A stretch of DNA of 64,000 nucleotides from Nonomuraea spiralis (GCF_014648435.1 NZ_BMRC01000003.1:310001-374000); one strand, 5' to 3'; numbered from the stretch's first letter, positions 24,193-32,535 are shown. Notes: generated from the sequence alone by a model not told the origin. Program-made: numbers and translations.

Positions 24193-25365
24193 ATGTCGTT
24201 GAGAAACGTCTTGCTGGTGGCCGGATTCCTGCTGGCCGCGCTCAACCTGAGACCCGCCATCGCGGGCCTGTCCCCGCTCCTCGACGAGATCATGAAGGAC
24301 GTCGGGCTGTCCCCGTCGGGCGGCGGCGCGATCACCACCGTCATGGTCGTCTGCCTGGGCGTGTTCGGCCCACTCACGCCGCTGCTCGCGCGGCGCATCG
24401 GCCTGGACAGGACCCTGCTGGCCGGCCTGCTCGTGGTCGCGGCGGGCGAGCTGCTGCGCGGGCTCGACGGCGCTCCCATGCTCTACCTGGGCTCCGCGCT
24501 GGCCGCGACGGCCATCGCCGTCATGAACGTCGCCATGCCCGGCATCGTGAAGCAGCACTTCCCCACCCGGGTCAACCTGCTCACCGGCGTCTACGTCGCG
24601 GCCGTGGTCGCCGGCGCGGCCGCGGCCTCGGCCCTGGTGATCCCGCTGGAACGGGCCACCGGCTTCGACTGGCGCGGCGTCTCGGCCCTGCTCGCCGTGC
24701 CCGCCCTGCTCGCGGCCCTGCTCTGGCTGCCCCAGGCGATGCGCGGGAAGGCGGCCGAGCAGAACGGCCCGAGGCCGTTCGGCGCCATCCTGCGCAGCCG
24801 CGTCACCTGGTACGTGACCGCCCTCATGGGTCTGCAGTCGCTCACCTTCTACGTCATGCTGGCCTGGCTGCCGACGATCTTCCTCGACGCCGGCCTGCCC
24901 GCCGACCAGGCCGGCTACCTGCTCAGCCTGACGAACCTGGTCCAGGTCGCGACCTCGCTCGCCGTCCCGGTGCTGGCCGGACGCCGGGACTCCCAGGTCC
25001 CGTACGTGGTGGGCGCCGGCGTGCTGACCGTGTTCGGTTACCTCGGCGTACTGCTGGCCCCGGCCACCGTGCCGTGGTTGTGGATGGTCGTGCTCGGCAT
25101 CGGCCAGGGGGCCTCGTTCGCGCTGGCGCTGCTGATCATCGCGCTGCGGCCGGCCGATCCCGCCGGGGTGACCGCGCTGTCGGCCGTGGCCCAGTCGGTG
25201 GGGTACGTGGTGGCCGCGCTGGGCCCGCTGCTCTTCGGTTACCTCAGGGAGGTCTCGGGCGGCTGGACCGTGCCGCTGACGGTCGGCCTGGGCATACTCG
25301 GGGCCCAGCTGGTCGCTGGATGGTTCGCCGGACGCCCTGCTACCTTAGGTAAGGCTAACCTGTAG
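24193..25365 (+). CDS. CynX/NimT-family MFS transporter
   Basis: A 390-aa membrane protein with about 12 helices. The N-terminal F-L-L-A-A-L-N-L-R-P-A-I-A-G-L-S-P-L-L is the signature of the CynX/NimT (cyanate/2-nitroimidazole) MFS group. ATG 24193 is chosen because upstream in-frame codons lie in the regulatory region. Its last codons contain an iron box for the next gene. The substrate cannot be deduced. Confidence 0.87.
   Translation: MSLRNVLLVAGFLLAALNLRPAIAGLSPLLDEIMKDVGLSPSGGGAITTVMVVCLGVFGPLTPLLARRIGLDRTLLAGLLVVAAGELLRGLDGAPMLYLGSALAATAIAVMNVAMPGIVKQHFPTRVNLLTGVYVAAVVAGAAAASALVIPLERATGFDWRGVSALLAVPALLAALLWLPQAMRGKAAEQNGPRPFGAILRSRVTWYVTALMGLQSLTFYVMLAWLPTIFLDAGLPADQAGYLLSLTNLVQVATSLAVPVLAGRRDSQVPYVVGAGVLTVFGYLGVLLAPATVPWLWMVVLGIGQGASFALALLIIALRPADPAGVTALSAVAQSVGYVVAALGPLLFGYLREVSGGWTVPLTVGLGILGAQLVAGWFAGRPATLGKANL
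25345..25363 (+). promoter_or_regulatory. IdeR/DtxR iron box
   Basis: TTAGGTAAGGCTAACCTGT matches 16 of 19 positions of the actinobacterial IdeR/DtxR consensus (TTAGGTTAGGCTAACCTAA). It lies within the final codons of the MFS gene and 17 bp before the FhuF-like start. This predicts iron-dependent repression of the downstream reductase. Confidence 0.8.
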
Positions 25366-25379
25366 AAAGGGATCCCAGC

Positions 25380-26045
25380 GTGCTGACCGAGGCTCTCCAG
25401 CGTCTGGCCGACAGCCGCGGCGGCGTCATCGGAGTCGAGCCGGGCCTCGTCATCGACCCCGACGAGAGCTGGACGGCCGCCGCCGAGCTGGTACGGGAGC
25501 CGTACACACTGCTGGAAGGCCTGATCGCGCAGACGGCCGAACGCTGGAACGCGCCGCGGCACGTCGGCGCGGCGCTGTTCTGGAAGACCTTCGGCTACTG
25601 GCACACCCTGCCCATGGCGCTCGGCTGGGCCCTGGACCGCCGGATCCCGGTCATGCGGCTGGCCGACACGTACTTCAAGGTCTCCGACGCCGGCGTGACG
25701 ATCGCCGCCGCCCGGGTGAGCTGGGGGACCGGCGTCGAGCCGATCCGCGAGGTGCTGGCCGAGGCGCAGCAACCCCTCGTCCGGGCCATCGGCGCGCTCG
25801 CCAAGGTCGGCGAGCGCACGTTGTGGGGCTCGACCGCCGAGGCGTTCGCCCACCCGCTGGTCTCCATCGTCGAGGGCGACTACATGGCCCTGCTGGCCGA
25901 GATCGGCCGGCCGGTCGACGGGCTGGTCGAGCCCGCCGACGACGGCTACTTCCGCAGGACGTGCTGCCTGTGGATCACCCTGCCCGACGTCGAGGCGTGC
26001 GGGAGCTGCTGCGTGCTCAGGCCACAGCGACAGGCTCGTCCATAG
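25380..26045 (+). CDS. FhuF-like [2Fe-2S] ferric-siderophore reductase
   Basis: A 221-aa cytoplasmic protein with the FhuF C-terminal iron-sulfur motif C195-C196 ... C207-x2-C210-C211. FhuF-type proteins reduce Fe(III) in imported hydroxamate siderophores to release iron. GTG 25380 has AAAGG about 10 nt upstream. An IdeR box immediately precedes it. No siderophore biosynthesis or uptake gene is nearby, so it serves a system encoded elsewhere. The 3' end overlaps the convergent cysteine dioxygenase gene by 29 bp. Confidence 0.85.
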   Translation: MLTEALQRLADSRGGVIGVEPGLVIDPDESWTAAAELVREPYTLLEGLIAQTAERWNAPRHVGAALFWKTFGYWHTLPMALGWALDRRIPVMRLADTYFKVSDAGVTIAAARVSWGTGVEPIREVLAEAQQPLVRAIGALAKVGERTLWGSTAEAFAHPLVSIVEGDYMALLAEIGRPVDGLVEPADDGYFRRTCCLWITLPDVEACGSCCVLRPQRQARP

Positions 26046-26553
26046 GACGCAGCTCGTCGGCGTAGCTCACCGAGACGCGGCGCATGACGCCGCTGTCGTC
26101 GATGGAGTACTGGCCGAGCCGCCACAGCGGCGGCGAGTAGGCGTGGATCGACACGCTCTCGCCGACCGCGCCGCCGAGCCGGTGGATGTGGTCCGGCCCG
26201 AACGAGAACGACTGCCCGGCGGGCACCACGGTCTCCAGGTGCTCGCCGCCGATGCGCGGGTTGGACTCCTTCAACGCCCCCTGGACGACGTTCACCGCGC
26301 CCGAGGAGATGTCGTGGTCGTGCCAGCCCGTGTCGTCCTCGGGGCGCCAGCACAACACCCAGACGTCCACGTAGGCGTCCCGGTACAACGAGGCGTAGTG
26401 CCGCCCGCCGTCGGCCGGGAAGTCGACCAGGTCACGCCACTCCTGCGGGTTGGCGGCCAGCTCGTCGACCAGGCCGCGCAGCTCGCGCCGGTCGAGCGCG
26501 CGCTCGGGAAGCCGCCCACAAGCGCCCCCGCCCTGAATCTGGATGTCACTCAC
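26017..26553 (-). CDS. Cysteine dioxygenase-like cupin
   Basis: A 178-aa cupin enzyme. The 3-His Fe(II) site is visible as H78-D-H80 in G-W-H-D-H-D and a later His in G-P-D-H-I-H (H122/H124). This matches bacterial thiol dioxygenases that oxidise cysteine to cysteine sulfinate. GTG 26553 is chosen because AAGGGAG lies 8-9 nt upstream; the frame extending upstream runs into a tandem repeat. Substrate (cysteine or 3-mercaptopropionate) is not decided by the sequence. Confidence 0.87.
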   Translation of the reverse strand: MSDIQIQGGGACGRLPERALDRRELRGLVDELAANPQEWRDLVDFPADGGRHYASLYRDAYVDVWVLCWRPEDDTGWHDHDISSGAVNVVQGALKESNPRIGGEHLETVVPAGQSFSFGPDHIHRLGGAVGESVSIHAYSPPLWRLGQYSIDDSGVMRRVSVSYADELRPMDEPVAVA

Positions 26554-26573
26554 GTACGAGTCTCCCTTCTGCA

Positions 26574-26806
26574 TCTCATGGCCGCACTTCGTGCGGCGGG
26601 CTCGGTCGCCATATGCCGTCGCCTTCCCCCGCTCTGGTCGCTTCGCTCCCGCCGCTCCTCCAGGCGCCGGCACTCCCTCGCGCTCTCATGGCCGCACTTC
26701 GTGCGGCGGGCTCGGTCGCCATATGCCGTCGCCTTCCCCCGCTCTGGTCGCTTCGCTCCCGCCGCTCCTCCAGGCGCCGGCACTCCCTCGCGGCTCATGG
26801 CCGCAC
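26574..26806. repeat. 110-bp direct tandem repeat, 2.1 copies
   Basis: Copy 1 is 26574-26683, copy 2 is 26684-26793, and a partial third copy (CTCATGGCCGCAC) runs to 26806. The two full copies are essentially identical. Each begins with a hairpin, GCCGCAC-TTC-GTGCGGC (26581-26597 and 26691-26707), and also contains smaller TTCG-loop hairpins such as GGTCGCTTCGCTCC. The array fills the gap between the cysteine dioxygenase and amidohydrolase genes, and the amidohydrolase stop codon lies in the partial copy. No transposase frame is present. Confidence 0.9.
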
Positions 26807-27676
26807 CTGTGGAGTGGGAGGGCGGGGGCGGCCCAGGAGGCGGTTGGGGTTGGTGGTTCTGATGGCGTGGGCGGCGGCTGTGCCGAGGCCGGGGTCGGGG
26901 GCGACGGCGTACGGGGCGTCGGAGCCGTTGATGACGACGTCGATGCCCAGTTCGCGGACGATCGCGTCGATGGCACGCGGCCCGTACGACGACGTCTCCA
27001 CGTAGAAGCCGGGGTCGACCAGGCCGCGCCCGGTGCCGCCCCTGGCGATGAGCCGTTCCGAGTGCAGCGGCGCCAGACCGGCCAGCAACGCGAAGCACAC
27101 CCGCAACCTCGGGTGCCGGGGCCGGACCACGGCGTGGAAGTAGTGCCAGGCCGCCTGCATCTGCTGCACGTACGGCACCAGCGCCGGCCACCACGGCGGC
27201 GTCCCCGGCGGCGGCGGCGCCCCGGCCGGCCCCGGGTGCACGAACAGCGGCAGGTCCCGCTCGGTGAGCACGTCGAGCAGCCGGTCGTCGGGTACGGCGG
27301 TGGCCGGGATCTGCAACCCCGTCAGCCCCCGGTCGAGGTCCTTGGCCAGCCGCCCGGGGTCGGGCTCGCTGTGGCAGGTCGCCGCCCAGACGCCGAAGGG
27401 CTCGCCGAGCCCGAGCGCGCCCTCGTGGTAGGCGTCGATCAGCGGCCAGGACTCCTCCGGCGGCAGGAACTCCACGCCGAGCGGGCTCGACAACGACACC
27501 AGCGCCAGGTCGAGCCCGGTCGTGTCCCGGTGCTCGTGATCGGCCGGGTCGACCTCGTACGGCGGCTCGCCGTCGAGCAGCAGCGTCCAGCCGTCGAGCC
27601 GGGGCGGGACGGTGCGAGCGCGCAGCGCGGCGACGAACGAGCCGGTCCACAGATGCTGATGCACGTCGATGCTCAC
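26795..27676 (-). CDS. Amidohydrolase-family TIM-barrel protein
   Basis: A 293-aa protein of the amidohydrolase-2 type. The N-terminal D-V-H-Q-H-L supplies the HxH metal ligands and the C-terminal I-N-G-S-D-A the conserved Asp. GTG 27676 has GGAGG 7 nt upstream. Family members are metal-dependent hydrolases or decarboxylases. The substrate is unknown. The stop codon lies at the edge of the 110-bp repeat array, so the extreme C-terminus may have been shaped by it. Confidence 0.75.
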   Translation of the reverse strand: MSIDVHQHLWTGSFVAALRARTVPPRLDGWTLLLDGEPPYEVDPADHEHRDTTGLDLALVSLSSPLGVEFLPPEESWPLIDAYHEGALGLGEPFGVWAATCHSEPDPGRLAKDLDRGLTGLQIPATAVPDDRLLDVLTERDLPLFVHPGPAGAPPPPGTPPWWPALVPYVQQMQAAWHYFHAVVRPRHPRLRVCFALLAGLAPLHSERLIARGGTGRGLVDPGFYVETSSYGPRAIDAIVRELGIDVVINGSDAPYAVAPDPGLGTAAAHAIRTTNPNRLLGRPRPPTPQVRP

Positions 27677-27743
27677 GATCACACCTCCCTCTATTTCCTA
27701 CTGAGATTACAGGTAAACGAAGTGTCCTGCGAAATCAAGGTGG

Positions 27744-27781
27744 TGAACCGTTTCAGTGATACGGTTCAGTGAACCGCTTCA
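27744..27781. promoter_or_regulatory. Three tandem LacI-like operator units
   Basis: Three 12-bp imperfect palindromes at an exact 13-bp period: TGAACCGTTTCA (27744), TGATACGGTTCA (27757, which reads TGAACCGTATCA on the other strand) and TGAACCGCTTCA (27770). They lie between the amidohydrolase and the LacI-family gene starting at 27888. One regulator could thus bind a cooperative array and control both divergent genes. Confidence 0.65.
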
Positions 27782-27887
27782 CTGTCCTATTTGTCAACGG
27801 TTCTCCTGTCTGCGAAGAGCCAAGAAGAAGCCCGCGAGCGTGGCAGTGCGCCCGGCTTCTGTCGGTGACAGGCAATAGGCTGGCTGG

Positions 27888-28901
27888 ATGCCGCGGAAGA
27901 GAGCGACGATTCGGGAAGTGGCCCGCGCGACCGGCCTGTCTCCGGCGGCCGTCTCCTATGCGCTGCGCGGCATGCAGGTCTCCGAGGAGACGATGGAGCG
28001 CGTCCGCGCCGCCGCCGCCGAGCTCGGCTACGAGGCCGACCCCATCGCCAGGGCCCTGGCCAGCGGCCGCACGGGCATGATCGGCCTGCTCTGCGGCTCG
28101 CTCGAAGACCTGTGGCAGCAGTCGCTGGCGGTCGGCATCAGCCGGGGCCTGCGGGAGAAGGACCGTTACGCCCTGATCCTCGACGCGGTCGGCGACCCCG
28201 ACCGTGAGCGCGTGCTCGCCCAGCAGCTCCGCGACCAGCGGGTCGACGGCATGATCGTGCAGCCGGTCGACCCGGCCGCGCCGTTCTGGGCGGAGTTGTG
28301 CGAGTCGCTGCCCGTCGTCGCCATCGGCGACGCGCTGGCGGGCACGGCGGGCGAGGTCGTCTTCGACAACCGCCGGGGCGTCACGCTGGCCCTCGAACAC
28401 CTGGCCGGGCTCGGCCACCGCCGCGTCGCCGTGCTCACGCCCACGCAGGCGAGCACGCCCGACCGTCCGGCCGACGTGCACGTCCTGGCCGAGGCCGACC
28501 GGCTGGGGCTCGACATCGAGGTCGTCACGGCCCCCCACGACCTGGCCGCGGCCACCTCGGCCGCTCACGAGATCCTCTCCACGTCCAGGCCCGGCGCGAT
28601 CTTCTGCTTCGCCGACTCCATCGCCTACGGCGTCTACGCCGCGGCCCAGGAGCTGGGCCTGTCGATCCCCGGCGACGTCTCGGTCATGGGCTACGACGAC
28701 CATCCCATGTCGGGCCTGCTCACCCCGGGCCTGACGACGGTCGACTGGGACATCGACGGCATCGTCAGGGCCGCGGTGCGCCTCATCGTGGCCGCGGCCG
28801 ACGGCGGCACCCGCCGCCGCCGCGTCGTCCAGGAGCCGACGCTCAGGGAGCGTGGCTCGGTCGCGCAAGCGCCGCCCGCGCCTCGTCCAGCTCGTCGGTG
28901 A
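27888..28901 (+). CDS. LacI family transcriptional regulator
   Basis: A 337-aa LacI/GalR regulator: helix-turn-helix at residues 6-26 (A-T-I-R-E-V-A-R-A-T-G-L-S-P-A-A-V-S-Y-A-L), hinge around 55-62, and a type I periplasmic-binding-protein effector domain ending with M-G-Y-D-D-H-P. It is divergent from the amidohydrolase, and the tandem operator array lies between them. The 3' end overlaps the convergent ammonia-lyase homologue by 59 bp. Confidence 0.88.
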   Translation: MPRKRATIREVARATGLSPAAVSYALRGMQVSEETMERVRAAAAELGYEADPIARALASGRTGMIGLLCGSLEDLWQQSLAVGISRGLREKDRYALILDAVGDPDRERVLAQQLRDQRVDGMIVQPVDPAAPFWAELCESLPVVAIGDALAGTAGEVVFDNRRGVTLALEHLAGLGHRRVAVLTPTQASTPDRPADVHVLAEADRLGLDIEVVTAPHDLAAATSAAHEILSTSRPGAIFCFADSIAYGVYAAAQELGLSIPGDVSVMGYDDHPMSGLLTPGLTTVDWDIDGIVRAAVRLIVAAADGGTRRRRVVQEPTLRERGSVAQAPPAPRPARR

Positions 28902-30174
28902 GCGGCCGGTCGGGGCTCGCCCCGCGCCGGACCCGTACGGCCGCGGCGCGTTCGCAGGCCAGCACGATCTCCAGGGGTTCGAGGCAACGCAGCGCGTGAC
29001 GGGCGGCCTGGGTGGCGAAACCGGCGTGGTCCTCGGTGCCCAGGGAGATCACCGCGGTCCCGGTCGTCACGGGTGTCGCGAGGTGGCGCAGCTCGGCCAG
29101 GGCGTCCTGGGCGACGTACTCAAGGATCATCAGGCCGGAGGCGCCCGGCCGGTCGGCGAGGAAGGGCAGCCGGCCGGTGTAGGCGGGGTTCATGAGGGTG
29201 GCCAGGCGGGCGGTGCTGAGCTGGGCGGTCTGGGCCAGCGCGGCCCGCAGCGCGTCGAGGGCCAGGGCCACCGGGGCCGAGTGGAAGTTGCCGTTGTGCC
29301 AGGCCAGGGTGCCGGTGATGAGCGGGTTCTCGGTGGCGGCGTTCAGGTCGGTCTCGACGGTCGCGGTGGCACGCTCCAACGCCTCCACGGCCGCGCCGTG
29401 CACCTGCGCGAAGGCGCGGTAGCCGTAGGGGTCCTGGACGCGGGTGGCCAGCTCGTGGGTGAGCAGGCCGCGCAGCCGTCCGGCCACGCGCGCCTGGCCC
29501 GGGTGGGGCCTGGCCTCCTGTACGGCCCCGGCCAGCGGCTCGGCGGAGGCGTCCACGGCGGTGAAGGACAGGGCGGCCACGTCCACGGCGGCGTCGAGCA
29601 GCCCGCCCAGGCGGTGGCAGGCCAGGGCGGCGTCGGCCAGCGTGGCCGCGCCCGAGCTGATGAACGGCAGCGCGTCGCCCGAGGCGAACACGAAGCGCGG
29701 CCCGGCCGTCTCAAGCCCGTCGCGCCGCCACGGCAGCTCGCCCAGCAGGCACAGGGCCGTGATCGCGAGCGCCGCGAGGTCGCCGGTGCCGATCGCGCCG
29801 TACGTACGGACCGGCGGCGTGAACCCGTCGTTGACCGCCTCGGCCAGGACGGCAGGTACGGCCGGATCGATGCCCGAGCCGCCCGCCATGAGCTGGTTGA
29901 GCCGTACGACGAGCATGGCCCTGGCACGTTCGGCCTCCACCAGGGGACCCGCTCCGCAGGCGTGGCTGCGCAGCAGGTCGAGGCCGGGGGAGTCGAGCCG
30001 GACGTCCCGGTTGGCGCCCACGCCGGTGCTGCGGCCGTAGACGGGGCCGGTCAGTCCTTGGGCGGTGGCCCACGACGCCCGGGCCCGATCGAGGGGACCG
30101 ATCGAGACCCGGGTCCGCCCGTACGCGGCTTCGTGCACCTGCGCGCAGGTCAGGGCGGTGCCGTTGAGCTTCAT
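28843..30174 (-). CDS. Aromatic amino acid ammonia-lyase homologue with altered MIO triad
   Basis: A 443-aa member of the histidine/phenylalanine/tyrosine ammonia-lyase superfamily (normal length about 500). Conserved: catalytic Tyr46 in V-Y-G-R-S-T-G-V-G, the Q-V-H-G motif, and T-E-N-P-L. The MIO-forming Ala-Ser-Gly triad is replaced by G129-T130-G131 (A-I-G-T-G-D-L-A-A-L). The classical self-cyclising cofactor may therefore not form in the usual way. Start ATG 30174 is close to the normal N-terminus. It is transcribed after a holin-like gene. Function may be a variant lyase/mutase or a non-catalytic homologue. Confidence 0.8.
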   Translation of the reverse strand: MKLNGTALTCAQVHEAAYGRTRVSIGPLDRARASWATAQGLTGPVYGRSTGVGANRDVRLDSPGLDLLRSHACGAGPLVEAERARAMLVVRLNQLMAGGSGIDPAVPAVLAEAVNDGFTPPVRTYGAIGTGDLAALAITALCLLGELPWRRDGLETAGPRFVFASGDALPFISSGAATLADAALACHRLGGLLDAAVDVAALSFTAVDASAEPLAGAVQEARPHPGQARVAGRLRGLLTHELATRVQDPYGYRAFAQVHGAAVEALERATATVETDLNAATENPLITGTLAWHNGNFHSAPVALALDALRAALAQTAQLSTARLATLMNPAYTGRLPFLADRPGASGLMILEYVAQDALAELRHLATPVTTGTAVISLGTEDHAGFATQAARHALRCLEPLEIVLACERAAAVRVRRGASPDRPLTDELDEARAALARPSHAP

Positions 30175-30184
30175 GGAGAGGGGA

Positions 30185-30565
30185 TCAGTCGTTGTCGGGG
30201 ATGAACAGGCCGAGCAGCCAGCTGACCAGGCTGATGATGATCGCGCCCCAGAAGGCGGCGGGGTAGAAGTTGTCGACGTGGAAGGGGATGTCGAACTGGC
30301 CGGCGATCCAGCTGGTCAGCAGCAGCATGGCCGCGTTGATCACGAGGAGGAACAGGCCCAGGGTCAGCACGATGACCGCGCAGCCCAGCGCCTTGACGAT
30401 CGGCTTCACGATGGCGTTGACGATGCCGAAGATCAGGGCCACGAGGAGCAGGACTCCCCAGTACTTGGCCGAGTTCTCCGGGGCGGTGACCCTGATGCCG
30501 TCGATGAACTGCATGGCGACCCAGAGGGCCGCCGCTGCCGCGACGGTTCTGATGATGAATCTCAC
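30185..30565 (-). CDS. Phage-holin-family (4TMS, DUF360-like) membrane protein
   Basis: A 126-aa integral membrane protein with four predicted hydrophobic helices, matching the bacterial 'phage holin family' (PF04020). Despite the name these are housekeeping membrane proteins of unknown function, and there is no prophage context. GTG 30565 has GGGAGG about 8 nt upstream. It ends 10 bp before the ammonia-lyase homologue start and is likely co-transcribed with it. Confidence 0.85.
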   Translation of the reverse strand: MRFIIRTVAAAAALWVAMQFIDGIRVTAPENSAKYWGVLLLVALIFGIVNAIVKPIVKALGCAVIVLTLGLFLLVINAAMLLLTSWIAGQFDIPFHVDNFYPAAFWGAIIISLVSWLLGLFIPDND

Positions 30566-30681
30566 GCTGATTGATCCTCCCACTTGAGATCCGCCGATGC
30601 GATAGGCCGACAGGAGGATCACGACTGATCGCTGAGAGTAGTCAGCGGTTACCTGTGACTCAAGTCGGGAAAGGGAGCGGG

Positions 30682-30957
30682 ATGGACGCTAATGGTCTTG
30701 AGTCGTTGCCCGCGGCGGAGTTGCACGACCGAGCGGTGAGTTACGCCGTACGCCATGGGGATCTGGGTTTCCTGTGGAACCTGCTCAAGGTGATCCCGGC
30801 CGCCGAGGCCGCCAGCGGTCATGAGAGTGAGACCGCCAACGACCTCAGCCGGGTCTCCGCGCTGCTCAGCGATGCGATCGCGGCGGGTGAGGGTGAGCTC
30901 GGCGAGGCGCTGCGCCCGATCTATCTCGAATACCTGCGCGAGCATCCCGACGCCTGA
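30682..30957 (+). CDS. Small hypothetical protein
   Basis: A 91-aa soluble, helical, acidic protein without recognised motifs or cysteines. ATG 30682 has a good AAAGGGAG ribosome site, and codon use matches its neighbours, so I regard it as real. It ends 6 bp before the convergent apbE gene. Function not recognised. Confidence 0.7.
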   Translation: MDANGLESLPAAELHDRAVSYAVRHGDLGFLWNLLKVIPAAEAASGHESETANDLSRVSALLSDAIAAGEGELGEALRPIYLEYLREHPDA

Positions 30958-30963
30958 CCGCGC

Positions 30964-31737
30964 TCAGCCGGCCAGGCGCGCCTGCGCGGCGATCCCCGAG
31001 ATGCCGGGCGTGCTGACCTCCTTGCCGTCCCGCAGCACGATCATCGTCTGGTACGCGCCCGCCTCGGCGAGGTCGGCCGCGAAACGCCTGGCCAGGGTGG
31101 GGCCCATCGCGTACATCGCGGTGGCGTAGGCGTCGGCCACGCCGAGGTCGGGGCCGATCACGCTGACCGAGCCCAGCGTCTCCTGGCGTTCCCCGGTGCG
31201 CGGGTCGACGACGGCTGCGCCGCCCGAGGTGGCGATGCCGAGGTCGTGGGCGTACAGGACCTTCCTGACGACGTCGGTGCGCGGGTCGCGGATGCCGACG
31301 CGCCACGGCTTGCCCGGGGCGGCCGAGCCGCGCACCCGGATGTCGCCGCCCGCGTTGATGCGGTGGTCACCGGCGCCCGCGTTGCACAGGGCCCGCGACA
31401 GGCGTTCCAGCGCCCAGCCCTTGATGTAGCCGGAGGGGTCGAGCACGCCGTTGATCCGGTGCTCGAACCAGCCGCCCGTCGCCTCGCTCAGTTCCTCGCA
31501 GCGGTGGAGGACCTCGATGAGCTCGGGGATCTGCCTGATGGTCAGGCCATGGTTGAGTCGCCAGATCTGGCTGTCCTCCTTGGCCGGGCTGAAGGTGTCG
31601 GCCACCCAGCGCAACCAGGAGAAGGCGTCGTCGATCAGGGGGGTGAGCTCTCTGGCCGGCAGAACCGTGCGGATGTCCACGCTGACGGGCATGCCCATGA
31701 CCGTGTCGACACGGGCGCTTCCGGGGAAAATCGTCAC
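30964..31737 (-). CDS. apbE: FAD:protein FMN transferase (ApbE family)
   Basis: A 257-aa flavin transferase that attaches FMN covalently to Thr/Ser of target flavoproteins and can cleave FAD. Motifs: D-P-S-G-Y-I-K-G-W-A, I-N-A-G-G-D-I, A-T-S-G-G, and the metal-binding A-D-A-Y-A-T-A. It lacks an obvious lipoprotein signal, so it may act in the cytoplasm, as some actinobacterial forms do. GTG 31737 has AAGGAGG just upstream. An uncharacterised membrane protein gene lies 50 bp upstream in the same direction. No FMN-binding-domain target is adjacent. Confidence 0.88.
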   Translation of the reverse strand: MTIFPGSARVDTVMGMPVSVDIRTVLPARELTPLIDDAFSWLRWVADTFSPAKEDSQIWRLNHGLTIRQIPELIEVLHRCEELSEATGGWFEHRINGVLDPSGYIKGWALERLSRALCNAGAGDHRINAGGDIRVRGSAAPGKPWRVGIRDPRTDVVRKVLYAHDLGIATSGGAAVVDPRTGERQETLGSVSVIGPDLGVADAYATAMYAMGPTLARRFAADLAEAGAYQTMIVLRDGKEVSTPGISGIAAQARLAG

Positions 31738-31787
31738 CTGGCCTCCTTGTCCGCCGCCCACGCTCTCACGTCGGCCGTAATGTGAGC

Positions 31788-32483
31788 CTAAACCTTTTGC
31801 CCGGCTTTGAAATGAACCTGTGATCTTGGGACCGCGAGGCGTGACAACGCGCCGCCGACGTACCGGGTGAACCGGCGCGGTCCCTCGACGACCACCTCGC
31901 GTTCGGCGATGTCGGGGATCTCACGGCCGAGGCCGGAGGCGCTGATCCGTTCCTTGGCCCTCGGGTCGTGCTCGGCGCCGGTGACGAGGATGAGGCCGTA
32001 CCTGGCCTCCAGGTCGCGCAGCTCGGTGGTGGCGCGCTCGGTCCGGTAGACGGCCACGGTGTCGCCGGTCAGCCTGGAGCGCAGGGTCTGCGGGTCCATG
32101 CCGGTCGCGATCAGCACCCTGCCTCTGGTCTCGGGCGCGACCGTGTGGCTGCGTACGGCCATGACCGCCGCCATCGCGTACAGCAGGAGCGACCCCACGC
32201 GGCTGGGTTCGGTCACGTACGCGCTGGAGCTGAGCTCGTGGGCCACCAGCAGCGCGCCGGCCAGGTAGCCGCCGAGCCGCAGCCGCTGCCTGGCCTGCTC
32301 GGTGCGCAGCAGGTCGGCGGCCTTGACGGTGACGAAGCCGAGCGCGACGAGCAACGCCGCGGCGGCGTACGCGGTGGGCCGCCAGGGGTAGCCGAAGCCC
32401 GGCTGGATCGCGCCGAACTCGGCGACCGCGACCCCGCACCAGAAGAGGATGGGACCGTGACTCGCATTCACCTCACTAGCCAT
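31788..32483 (-). CDS. Uncharacterised membrane protein
   Basis: A 231-aa protein. The N-terminal ~125 residues contain about four hydrophobic segments (starting I-L-F-W-C-G-V-A-V-A). The C-terminal ~100 residues are charged and presumably cytosolic. I do not recognise a family. ATG 32483 is used because the frame upstream runs antisense through the OsmC gene; GTG 32471 (V-N-A-S-H-G) is an alternative. It lies just upstream of apbE and may be co-transcribed. It is divergent from osmC. Confidence 0.65.
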   Translation of the reverse strand: MASEVNASHGPILFWCGVAVAEFGAIQPGFGYPWRPTAYAAAALLVALGFVTVKAADLLRTEQARQRLRLGGYLAGALLVAHELSSSAYVTEPSRVGSLLLYAMAAVMAVRSHTVAPETRGRVLIATGMDPQTLRSRLTGDTVAVYRTERATTELRDLEARYGLILVTGAEHDPRAKERISASGLGREIPDIAEREVVVEGPRRFTRYVGGALSRLAVPRSQVHFKAGQKV

Positions 32484-32535
32484 GCCTATGACGATGCTGA
32501 AGGAACATGAGAGCTTTCTGAGTAAGGTCTGAAAC

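Noticed and set aside
26574-26806. Insertion sequence at the 110-bp repeat
   Set aside because: No transposase frame, terminal inverted repeats or target-site duplication is visible. The structure is a direct tandem repeat.
27744-27781. CRISPR-like array of three units
   Set aside because: The units are only 13 bp with no spacers, and their symmetry and position point to operators.
30185-30565. Prophage remnant, suggested by the 'holin' family name
   Set aside because: This holin family is widespread in bacterial chromosomes without phage context, and no other phage gene is nearby.
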